64,000 bases of DNA, taken from NCBI GenBank assembly GCA_016720635.1, contig JADKKF010000009.1:1-64000 (forward strand). Direction: 5' to 3'. The DNA is from Saprospiraceae bacterium. Lineage in GTDB: Bacteria; Bacteroidota; Bacteroidia; Chitinophagales; Saprospiraceae. A model generated the notes under the pieces. That model was given only the letters and a program-made list of their open reading frames with translations, made no database searches and was not told the origin of the DNA. Each line of letters opens with the position of its first letter. Within the stretch, counting starts at the first letter, position 1. Below are positions 28,573 through 36,334 of this stretch, in pieces. The position numbers and the translations under genes were made by a program.

Positions 28573-28996
28573 ATGGGTAACTGTTGCACAACTTCTCCAT
28601 AAACTATTAAAATCCGAAAAACCTCAAAAACAGACCTCATTACAGCCCTTTAGGCGAGGGTTAGTTTTTCAGTCGAGTTTGGGCAGGTAAGAATTTGCCG
28701 TGTTCTGGTGACACATATTGAAGACATAAAATGGCTATTTTGGAGTGTTTCCTGGAATCCTGGCATTTGATGGGCGATGGTTATGGTTTTTAGGCGAGTG
28801 AACTTGAGATATTTCTTGAGATTGTAGGTCAAGGCTGCCATCAGTACGTGTTTGTTTGCTTGGGCCATGCCTCGACTATTGATTTTTTTCATATTGAAGA
28901 AGTTGATCAGGGTGCCCAAGACGGGTTCTACCGTGCGGGATCGTATCTTACTTATTTTTCGCGCGTATTGGGGCTTGTGGCTCAGCTTTTGATGGA
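28573..28996 (-). mobile_element. IS1182-family remnant, copy C (one end only)
   Basis: From TAACTGTTGCACAACTTC the sequence follows copy B for about 420 bp and stops within the transposase C-terminal region at TTTTGATG; the rest of the element is gone. The left flank is CGCACAACATGGG, again an attC-like opening box. The transposase tail is readable on the minus strand from 28650 (SRTVEPVLGTLINFF). Confidence 0.85.
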
Positions 28997-29002
28997 TCCG
29001 AC

Positions 29003-29125
29003 AAGCCCCTAACACAATATCTGTGTTTGGATGAAAAAAGAAAGCTTGGACTTGTATCTAGAATTAAAAAACAAATCGCTAAATTTGAAATTACTAATGC
29101 CGAACTTGGAATCGTAACTATCTGA
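29003..29125 (+). pseudogene. Remnant of a small gene fused to the IS copy C deletion
   Basis: An open stretch reading LTQYLCLDEKRKLGLVSRI, then KKQIAKFEITNAELG, ends at TGA 29123 without a visible start. It looks like a charged helical small protein; a nucleoid-protein-like origin is possible but not recognised. It abuts the truncated IS, so a deletion probably removed both the IS end and the gene start. An ACGTTA at 29145-29150 may be the end of its attC. Confidence 0.35.
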
Positions 29126-29190
29126 TTTACAATACCGATGTTTGACGTTAGTGAGAAATTCATGAGCCAGAACTAAAAAAACAACACTTA

Positions 29191-29892
29191 ATGACAAAAA
29201 TTAAACTTTTGCAGTCTCTCGCTTTTTTTGCAATCGCGTATGGATTGACTTTTATATTCAATCGCTTTTTACCACAAATAAACCTTTCAGGTATAGATAT
29301 AAAACTAATCATTGTTGGTTTTGGTCCTTTATTGAGTGGACTTATTTGCTACCAAATTTTTAAAACTCAAAATAATTATCAAATTTCATTTATTGGTGTT
29401 AGACCCGTAATTACTTATGCAATAATTGGAATTGCAATTTTGCTTCCAATTTTACTTATAACAAAAGTCTCAAAAGAGATAATAATTTTTTCAATAATTA
29501 CTCAATTCATTTATTCATTTGGTGAAGAATTCGGTTGGAGACACTATTTACTTAACTTAACAAATGGAATGAACAAATGGGTTGTACCATTTTTTATAGG
29601 GACAATTTGGTTCTTTTGGCATTATTCACTCCTTGACAATCCTATAAAAGTAATAACAGGACAAGACATTCCCATTTTTGTAGGCATACCAATAACTATT
29701 TTAATTTTAAGTTTATTATCTTTTTTGTGGTGCGACTTGACAATTAAAACCAAATCAATTTTAATTCCGACTGTTGCACATTCAATCACAAAATATGGAG
29801 ACAAAACTTCCATTTTAGTTGTGATTTTGTTACTTCTTCTATTACAAATATTTTGGAACAAGCTCAAAATTGGGCAAGGAAGAATAAATTAA
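29191..29892 (+). CDS. CPBP-family intramembrane metalloprotease
   Basis: A 233-residue protein with about seven hydrophobic segments. Motif 1 is EEFGWRHYL (EExxxR) near residue 111 and motif 2 is IWFFWHYSL (FxxxH type) near 140; a later VAHSITKYG provides the third conserved region. CPBP (CAAX protease/bacteriocin-processing) proteins cleave within membranes; bacterial members often give bacteriocin immunity or process peptides. The substrate is unknown. Sole intact gene of its cassette. Confidence 0.85.
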   Translation: MTKIKLLQSLAFFAIAYGLTFIFNRFLPQINLSGIDIKLIIVGFGPLLSGLICYQIFKTQNNYQISFIGVRPVITYAIIGIAILLPILLITKVSKEIIIFSIITQFIYSFGEEFGWRHYLLNLTNGMNKWVVPFFIGTIWFFWHYSLLDNPIKVITGQDIPIFVGIPITILILSLLSFLWCDLTIKTKSILIPTVAHSITKYGDKTSILVVILLLLLLQIFWNKLKIGQGRIN

Positions 29893-29900
29893 AACTATCG

Positions 29901-29989
29901 TCAACAAATTTGGCAAAATGGGGGCAGAAGTGCTATATTTGAGCATTCGCACTACGATTTCCTCACCTTCGCAAAGCCGAAAACCGTTA
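29901..29989 (+). other. attC-like site, CAAC-opening class (89 bp)
   Basis: TCAACAAATTTGGCAAAATG plus GGGG pairs with CCTCACCTTCGCAAAGCC before GAAAACCGTTA. Confidence 0.65.
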
Positions 29990-30017
29990 GCTGACATTAT
30001 TACGAACATCTTCAACA

Positions 30018-31442
30018 ATGAAAAAAATTATCATAACATTTTGCTTTTTGACTTCTGTTCAACTTACATTCGGACAGGACATTATAACATTTAAAATTAG
30101 TAAGCCTTATTGCATTTTCAACTTTCTTGAAACTGCTACAAATCAACAAGGAACTTCATCAACTTTGAATGATTTCATTGCTTCAAACACGAAAAATGAC
30201 ACTGTTTTCAAACGCCTTTGTTTAGAGTTTAAAAACATTCAAACAGACTATAATTATAAACGAGAAGAATTTCCTGAAAATAGACGACAAAATCGTTCAA
30301 CCAAAGATTTAATTGACATTGATTTAGTGAATTCTAACACTTTGGACGAGTTTAAAAATAAAACTATTGGTATTTTGCCCAACAGCGATCAACAAAAGTT
30401 GGTTAATGTTTTAAAGCAAACAGAAAAAATTTATGATAATCTGCTTTGGAATAATAACGAACAAAAATTAAGCAATCAGAAAAAAGAATTAGAATTATAC
30501 GCTTCAAAATCGTCAGAAATTTTCAATAAATTTCAACATTTTTATAATTCTAGTTGGACAACGGATATTCCATTTATTGTAACATTATATCCAATCCCAG
30601 GAAAGAGAGGAAATTCAACTGCAACGCCTCACGCCAACAGTTTGTGTGTTGGTGTATTAACAGACGAAACAAGGCATATTGAAAGAATTGGTGTTGTTTT
30701 ACACGAAATGTGTCATGTTCTTTATGACGAACAAACAAAAGAATTTCAACACGAAATAGAAAAATGGTTTGACAACAATAAATCACCGTACAAACAATAT
30801 GCGTACAATTTTTTTGACGAAGGTTTAGCAACTGCTTTAGGAAATGGTTGGGCTTACAAAAATCTTAGTGGAAGCATTGATACAAGTGAATGGTACAACA
30901 ATGAATATATAAATGGTTTTGCCAAGGAATTATACCCGTTAGTTGAAGACTACATTAACAATCATCAGCAAATGGACAAGCATTTTATTGACAAATCCAT
31001 TGAATTATTCGCAATGAAATTTCCAAATTCAGTTTCTGACTATGGAATTTTATTAAACCGAGTTTCAATTTATAGTGATGCTGAAACTGATTTAGAAAGA
31101 GCTGATTTAATGAACACCATAGGAGATAAATTTCAATTAAGCAATGTAAATTCATCTTCGCCAATATTAGACAAAACGAGTTTAGAATTTTTGAAAAATA
31201 GTCCCCAAACACAATTGGTTATAATTAGTAAAAATCAAAAAGACAATTTTAATGCTTTGAGAAGGATGTTTCCAGAATTACTTAAAATTAATCCTACTAC
31301 AAATTCAATTTTTAGTTTTTACGACAAAAACAATAGACCAATTATAATTTTATACGCAACTGAAAATAAGTATATAAAAGACCTTTTAAAAAGAATGGAA
31401 ACTTTAAAATATTTTGACACAAAAAAAATAATCCAAAAATAA
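30018..31442 (+). CDS. Secreted HExxH metallopeptidase, uncharacterised
   Basis: 474 residues with signal peptide MKKIIITFCFLTSVQLTFGQ. A zinc motif VVLHEMCHVLYDE is near residue 229, and FFDEGLATALGNG about 38 residues later could supply the third ligand Glu, giving a gluzincin arrangement. The N-terminal 200 residues and C-terminal 150 match nothing I recognise. It probably acts in the periplasm or outside the cell. Sole gene of its cassette; two further HExxH cassettes lie downstream. Confidence 0.7.
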   Translation: MKKIIITFCFLTSVQLTFGQDIITFKISKPYCIFNFLETATNQQGTSSTLNDFIASNTKNDTVFKRLCLEFKNIQTDYNYKREEFPENRRQNRSTKDLIDIDLVNSNTLDEFKNKTIGILPNSDQQKLVNVLKQTEKIYDNLLWNNNEQKLSNQKKELELYASKSSEIFNKFQHFYNSSWTTDIPFIVTLYPIPGKRGNSTATPHANSLCVGVLTDETRHIERIGVVLHEMCHVLYDEQTKEFQHEIEKWFDNNKSPYKQYAYNFFDEGLATALGNGWAYKNLSGSIDTSEWYNNEYINGFAKELYPLVEDYINNHQQMDKHFIDKSIELFAMKFPNSVSDYGILLNRVSIYSDAETDLERADLMNTIGDKFQLSNVNSSSPILDKTSLEFLKNSPQTQLVIISKNQKDNFNALRRMFPELLKINPTTNSIFSFYDKNNRPIIILYATENKYIKDLLKRMETLKYFDTKKIIQK

Positions 31443-31444
31443 CG

Positions 31445-31540
31445 TCAACTTACATGGATTTGGCAAAATAGAGGCAGAAGTGCTATATTTGAACATTCGT
31501 ACTACGATTTCCGCCACCTTGACCAAGCCAAAAACTGTTG
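31445..31540 (+). other. attC-like site, CAAC/GTTG class (96 bp)
   Basis: TCAACTTACATGGATTTGGC pairs with GACCAAGCC before AAAAACTGTTG; the loop has GCAGAAGTGCTATATTTGA as in the site at 29901. Confidence 0.6.
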
Positions 31541-31564
31541 AGCGTCACCTTAAAAAACAACACT

Positions 31565-32227
31565 ATGACAGACAATAATCAATCTCGAAAAAATTTCATC
31601 AAGACGATTTCGTTGGGAATTATTGGAACAAGTATTTTGACATCTTGTGGCAACACAAAAACTCAAAGCATTGAAACAAATAGCAATGTTAAGGTTTCAG
31701 ACAAACCATTAAAGCCTATTTTAACTAAATTTGGACAAAATCAAAAAGCTCCAGACGGAATAGATTTTGGCTTTAAGATTAGAAGTTCTCAAACTAATGG
31801 ACAATATTGTTGCACAGAAGAAACTTTGCCAGCAAAAACACTAGGAGTTCATCTTCATATGCACGACAAGTTAGACGAAATTATGAGAGTGCTAGAAGGA
31901 ACAGTTCACGTTTTAGTTGGAGAAGAAGTATTTGAAATAAATGCAGGAGAATGGCATTTACGACCTCACGGAATTCCACATACTTATTGGAATCAGACTG
32001 ACAAACCTGCCAAGTTAATTGATATGTTTCTAAATCAGGACTTTGACAATTTTTTAGATGAACTTTTACGAATTAGTGCAAAACTAAAAGAACAGAATTT
32101 AAGCCCAGACTCACCACAAGCGACTGAACTTTATTCAAATCTTGATAATAAATATGGAATTACTTCATATCATGACAAAACCCAAGGACTTTTAGACAAA
32201 TATAGACTAAAAATGGCAGAAATATAA
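31565..32227 (+). CDS. Cupin-domain lipoprotein
   Basis: 220 residues from ATG 31565. The N-terminus has SRKNFIKTISLGIIG followed by LTSC: a Tat-like motif plus a lipobox, so export as a folded, lipidated protein is plausible. The cupin barrel at about residues 85-165 shows GVHLHMHDKLDEIMRVLEG (metal ligands H, H, E) and WHLRPHGIPHTYWN (last His). Small cupins bind a metal and small ligands; no specific enzyme can be named. Sole gene of its cassette. Confidence 0.8.
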   Translation: MTDNNQSRKNFIKTISLGIIGTSILTSCGNTKTQSIETNSNVKVSDKPLKPILTKFGQNQKAPDGIDFGFKIRSSQTNGQYCCTEETLPAKTLGVHLHMHDKLDEIMRVLEGTVHVLVGEEVFEINAGEWHLRPHGIPHTYWNQTDKPAKLIDMFLNQDFDNFLDELLRISAKLKEQNLSPDSPQATELYSNLDNKYGITSYHDKTQGLLDKYRLKMAEI

Positions 32228-32238
32228 AAACCGAACAC

Positions 32239-32366
32239 GCAAAATGGGGTTTGCAATATGGCACCTAAAGTACTTCAATCAAACATTTGTGCATGGCTCA
32301 ACAGCAGTAATTCTGTTGAACCTTTATGCTAAATTTCCGTCACCTTCGCCAAGCCAAAAACTGTTG
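32239..32366 (+). other. attC-like site, degenerate opening, GTTG closing
   Basis: CGCAAAATGGGGTTTGCAAT plus ATGGCACC pairs poorly with GTCACCTTCGCCAAGCC before AAAAACTGTTG. The opening CAAC box is lost. Confidence 0.5.
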
Positions 32367-32411
32367 GGCGTAATATTAGATCGACTAACCCAAGTATGAT
32401 AAAATGAATTA

Positions 32412-34061
32412 ATGAGGAAAGCAATTTTTACAATTATATCTGTTATTCAATTTTTGACCTACGGCTTTGCACAGACAAATCCTACTGACAGCTTGTACGA
32501 AAAAGCTATGGATTTTTACGACCAAAAAATTTTTAAGCAATCGGCTTTATTATTTGACAAGGTACTCTTATCAAAAAGTAGTTCTGACCCTGACGTTTTA
32601 TACAATGCTAGTTGTGTTTATTCACTTAATGATGAATCCCAAAAAGCGATAACATATTTAAACATTTTAGCAGACAATTATTTTTATTCAGATATAGAAC
32701 ATATAAATACAGATACAGATTTAGAAAATTTGCATCAGCTCACAGAATGGAAACCTTTAATTGAAAAGGTAACTAGAAACAAAGAAACCCTGCCTAAACG
32801 AAGACGAACAAAAATTCAGACAGAGCTTCTAAAAACCAAAAATCTATTAAATGCTGACAATGGGAAGCTTTGGAACGGAAATATTTGGAACGATAATATT
32901 TTGGTTTTAGATGAAAACGAAATCGTTTATACTTTGAGAAATGATCTCACCAATACCTCAAATGACAGTTTGTTATTTTATAAACCTGTAAAAGAAAAAA
33001 CGCTCTTACACGTTAATACTAACCAAGAATTTGAAGGTAAAAAATGGGCAATAGTCCAGAATTATGACATCACACCATCCGACAGTTGTCAAACACCTAT
33101 TCACGAATTATTTCATTTATACCATTCCAAACAAATAAATATTGCAGGAAATATTGTTGAATATTTAGATAACTATAAAGCAAAAATATTTTTACGTTCA
33201 GAGTTTGAAGCTTTAAGGAATTGCATAAAATCTTTGCAAACAAACAATGAAATAGCCGCAAAACAATTCTTAAATGATGCATTTTATTTTAGAACTAAAA
33301 GAGAAAAGCAATTTAAGAACCAAAACCATTATGCGTTAGAATTAGAAACTTTAGAAGGACTTGCTTCTTACACAGGCTACAAATTATCCGCCTATACGGA
33401 TTTATACAGAATGGCAATTTTAGAACTCAATGGAAGAGAAAATCCAACAGGCTTGAATCGTTCTTTTGCTTATGCCACAGGTTTAGCTTATGGTTTAATT
33501 TTTGATCACTTTCAAATAAAATGGAGGACTGATTTAAAGCATATTTATTCGTTCCGAGAAATATATAATCAACAAAAGACTTTTAAGCAATCGGCAGGCG
33601 GTAAAAGCGAGAACATAAAACAACGAAACAATTTTTATGAAATTGAAAGAGAGGAAATCAGAAGAAAACTGACTAATGACAGCATAAGACAATTTTATAA
33701 AAATCTTTTTATTGAACAGCCCGTTTTGGTCGTGCATAGAGATACATCAGACAAAACCTATTTTATGTCATTTGATATGAATAGTACATTTACACTTGGC
33801 AAAGAAGGTATTATATATTCAGATATTTCAAGCTCATCGACAAATCCATTAGTGTTTGGCAATTTTAAAACAACAGGTGAGACCCAAATTGGGAAAACAG
33901 GCATTTTAATTACAAGTAATTTCGGTAAGCTTACATTTTCTAAACCTTTAAAAATAGAAGACAATATTATTACAGGCGAAAATTATGTTATTGAATTAAA
34001 CAAAGGTTGGACGGTTAAACTATTGGATAAAAAAGGAAATTTAGAAATTGTAAAAGAATAA
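32412..34061 (+). CDS. Secreted TPR-HExxH metallopeptidase-like protein
   Basis: 549 residues with signal peptide MRKAIFTIISVIQFLTYGFA. Residues about 25-95 look like one to two TPR units (AMDFYDQKIFKQSALLFDKV). A zinc motif TPIHELFHLYHSK is near residue 230 and LETLEGLASYTGY about 80 residues later could give the third ligand. The C-terminal 100 residues are beta-rich. Unrelated in detail to the peptidase at 30018, but with the same secreted HExxH plan. Sole gene of its cassette. Confidence 0.65.
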   Translation: MRKAIFTIISVIQFLTYGFAQTNPTDSLYEKAMDFYDQKIFKQSALLFDKVLLSKSSSDPDVLYNASCVYSLNDESQKAITYLNILADNYFYSDIEHINTDTDLENLHQLTEWKPLIEKVTRNKETLPKRRRTKIQTELLKTKNLLNADNGKLWNGNIWNDNILVLDENEIVYTLRNDLTNTSNDSLLFYKPVKEKTLLHVNTNQEFEGKKWAIVQNYDITPSDSCQTPIHELFHLYHSKQINIAGNIVEYLDNYKAKIFLRSEFEALRNCIKSLQTNNEIAAKQFLNDAFYFRTKREKQFKNQNHYALELETLEGLASYTGYKLSAYTDLYRMAILELNGRENPTGLNRSFAYATGLAYGLIFDHFQIKWRTDLKHIYSFREIYNQQKTFKQSAGGKSENIKQRNNFYEIEREEIRRKLTNDSIRQFYKNLFIEQPVLVVHRDTSDKTYFMSFDMNSTFTLGKEGIIYSDISSSSTNPLVFGNFKTTGETQIGKTGILITSNFGKLTFSKPLKIEDNIITGENYVIELNKGWTVKLLDKKGNLEIVKE

Positions 34062-34066
34062 AAACG

Positions 34067-34198
34067 AAAGCACAATATGGGTTTGCCAATAGTGAGGCAG
34101 ATTCGTAGGTTTGAACATTGGGAATACTATTGAATATAATCTTAAATTTGAGCACTAATATTTCAAAAATCCCCACCTTCAGCAACAATGAATCGTTG
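34067..34198 (+). other. attC-like site, degenerate CACAA/GTTGTG class
   Basis: GCACAATATGGGTTTGCCAA at the left and CACCTTCAGCAACAATGAAT plus CGTTGTG at the right. The outer boxes CACAA and TTGTG are complementary while the inner stem is weak. Confidence 0.5.
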
Positions 34199-34227
34199 TG
34201 CGTAATCTTAAAATAAATATCGTAAAT

Positions 34228-35616
34228 ATGAAAATATCAAAATTATTAATTGTTTTATTTATTGCAAATATTCAAATATTAATTGCTCAAATTCCGCACT
34301 TAACAGGAGAAGTAAAAATTTCAATATTAAACGGAACTATTGAAGGTGATTTGGAATATTCAAACTTACCAAAACTAAAAAATTATAGTATTTGGCTAAA
34401 TACTGGATTGAATTTGAGATATTTTAGAGATGGAGAAGATAAATTCAATTATGGAAACATAAAATATTATGATGAAGAAAAATCAAGTGAAGCATTTCAA
34501 TATTATTTTCCTGATAAAGATAATAAAGCCAGATTTTTACCAGAAAAATTCAAAATAAATTATGTTGGGAAATTTCCTGTCATAAGTGACACACTAAAGG
34601 CAAGCAATCGTGGAGATTGGAAAGGAAATATTGCATTTAACGGAAAAAGTATAAGAGCATCTGAACAAACAGCCTGGTATCCAATATTATACGATATTGA
34701 AAATGATATTGAGCTTAACAAAGTTACATATGACATAAAAATTAATTGTATTGATTGTGAAAGTATTTACTTGAATGGTTCGTCACCAATCAAAGGAAAA
34801 ACTGCGAATTTCAAATCTGATAAACCAATTTCTATGATGCTATTTGCAGGCATATTTGATTTCACAAAAAATAATCATACTTATTTTATAAACACGGAGC
34901 TAAATTCAGAACAAGAAAAAGTTCTTGGGAGTTGGACAGATAAAATAGTAAATTTCTATGAAAATAAGTTCAAAATTCCCTACGAGAATTCTGTAACTTA
35001 TTTATATACAACACCAATTTCTAAAAAAAATGCTTGGATGTTTGTAACCTATCCAACAATAGTAATTATTGGTCAAGAAAAATATAATGTAAAAAGTTAT
35101 TTTGCCCCAAACACAAATAAATTGAAAGATAATTCCAATATTGAATATTTTGCTCATGAACTTGGGCATTATTATTTCGGAACTGTAATTGTACCTAATT
35201 CTGAATTAAGATGGGTTTTCCTTGAAGGTTTAACTGAATACTTAGCATTACAAACCGTAAAAGAAGTTTTAGGGGAAGAAAGTTATCATAAAAAAATTGA
35301 TACCTATTTGAAAGGAACAATCGATTATATTCCTAAATCAATGGCAACTATTAAAAATAGCGAAATTGATGAAACTTATAGATATTATTATGTTCCTCTT
35401 CTTGTCACCGCATTGGAAAAAGAAATAGGTAAAGAAAGAGTTTGGAATTGGTTAAGAACTGTTTTAAAATCTGAAAAATCAGTAAAAACAGATTACGAAT
35501 ATTTTAAAACCTCACTAGTCAAAAGTGGAATTAAAGAAATTGAATTTAAAAACTTTGAAGAAAAGTATATCTTATCTGAAAAAGCAAAAGAAAACGTAAA
35601 CAAAATTGTAAAGTAA
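34228..35616 (+). CDS. Secreted M1-like (gluzincin) peptidase
   Basis: 462 residues from ATG 34228 (MKISKLLIVLFIANIQILIA, a signal peptide); an in-frame GTG at 34198 lies in the attC and is unlikely. The pattern FAHELGHYYFG followed by RWVFLEGLTEYLAL gives HExxH-x18-E, the spacing of M1-family aminopeptidases. The N-terminal 250 residues are beta-rich, as in M1 proteins. It is shorter than standard M1 enzymes (about 600-850 residues). Likely a periplasmic or surface peptidase. Sole gene of its cassette. Confidence 0.75.
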   Translation: MKISKLLIVLFIANIQILIAQIPHLTGEVKISILNGTIEGDLEYSNLPKLKNYSIWLNTGLNLRYFRDGEDKFNYGNIKYYDEEKSSEAFQYYFPDKDNKARFLPEKFKINYVGKFPVISDTLKASNRGDWKGNIAFNGKSIRASEQTAWYPILYDIENDIELNKVTYDIKINCIDCESIYLNGSSPIKGKTANFKSDKPISMMLFAGIFDFTKNNHTYFINTELNSEQEKVLGSWTDKIVNFYENKFKIPYENSVTYLYTTPISKKNAWMFVTYPTIVIIGQEKYNVKSYFAPNTNKLKDNSNIEYFAHELGHYYFGTVIVPNSELRWVFLEGLTEYLALQTVKEVLGEESYHKKIDTYLKGTIDYIPKSMATIKNSEIDETYRYYYVPLLVTALEKEIGKERVWNWLRTVLKSEKSVKTDYEYFKTSLVKSGIKEIEFKNFEEKYILSEKAKENVNKIVK

Positions 35617-35641
35617 AAACATCGAAAAAGACTTCGGATAA

Positions 35642-35698
35642 CAGCCGTAACTGTTGCACAACTTCACATTGGCACGAAAATAGGGGGAGCCGACACAA
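35642..35698 (+). other. attC-like remnant with a 19-bp IS1182 end, copy D
   Basis: TAACAGCC is followed by GTAACTGTTGCACAACTTC, identical to the left end of the IS copies, then by CACATTGGCACGAAAATAGG, which resembles an attC left arm. This looks like the scar of an IS that was inserted in an attC and then almost completely deleted. Confidence 0.55.
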
Positions 35699-35716
35699 TA
35701 ATCAATATTTTTATAC

Positions 35717-36213
35717 ATGAAAAAATTTAGAACAATTTCGTTTTTACTAGGCTTTTGCATAATCTTTTCAACATCCGACGCTCAAGAACGCGATATAATT
35801 CGGTTTTTTTTAGACAAAGTTGAAAATAATTTGAGAGAAGTTGATTCGACGACCCGAATCATAAATTACAGAAAAAGTCTTTCGGATTATAAAATCATTA
35901 CAAAAGGGTCATTAGGCAAAGATAATAAATCATTCAAGCATGTGATTAAATATGATGAAAGAGGATTTAAAAAAGAAAAACTAAAAATTTATCAAAGTAC
36001 CGGGACAAAAAAATTCTTGTAATGTACTTAGTGAAAATTAACGATAAAATTCATTTCTTAGAATATTACGATACAGAGAGAGATAGTAAAAATAAAATTG
36101 TAAAACGAAGTAAGGAAATATTGATTGATAACAGAATTTACCAGAAAATATTTTATAATAATCCAGGAGAAATAAAAGGAAATGAAAATAAAGTAACTTT
36201 CACTCTGTTTTAA
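35717..36213 (+). pseudogene. Secreted protein of unknown function, one apparent frameshift; last unit of the array
   Basis: A frame from ATG 35717 has signal peptide MKKFRTISFLLGFCIIF...SDAQ and stops at 36022. The frame 36022-36213 continues it if one A is removed or restored near 36007, giving YQSTGDKKILVMYLVKINDK. The joined product is about 165 residues. No family is recognised. No attC-like site is seen after it, and the chromosomal terminator of the next gene starts about 65 bases on, so this marks the right edge of the cassette array. Confidence 0.5.
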
Positions 36214-36280
36214 CTATAAATGATCCTAGCTTTAAGCTTTTAATCACGCTGATTAATACATTCTCTATTAAAAATAAAAA

Positions 36281-36322
36281 AGCCTCTGCCAGAATTTTTT
36301 CAATCGACAGAGGCGCCTTTTG
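36281..36322 (-). terminator. Rho-independent terminator of the M4 protease gene
   Basis: GCCTCTG and CAGAGGC form a stem around a loop of about 20 bases. Read on the minus strand, a T-run follows the stem. It lies just downstream of the stop at 36335. Confidence 0.75.
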
Positions 36323-36334
36323 TATTTCTTTTTG

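Noticed and set aside
28998..29150. Complete attC-like site in the CTAACACAATATCTG to ACGTTA stretch
   Set aside because: The end boxes are present but the arms are direct rather than inverted copies, so no stem forms.
1552..34198. CRISPR array
   Set aside because: Repeats are long imperfect palindromes spaced by whole genes of varying size, not short identical repeats with 30-40 bp spacers; no cas genes.
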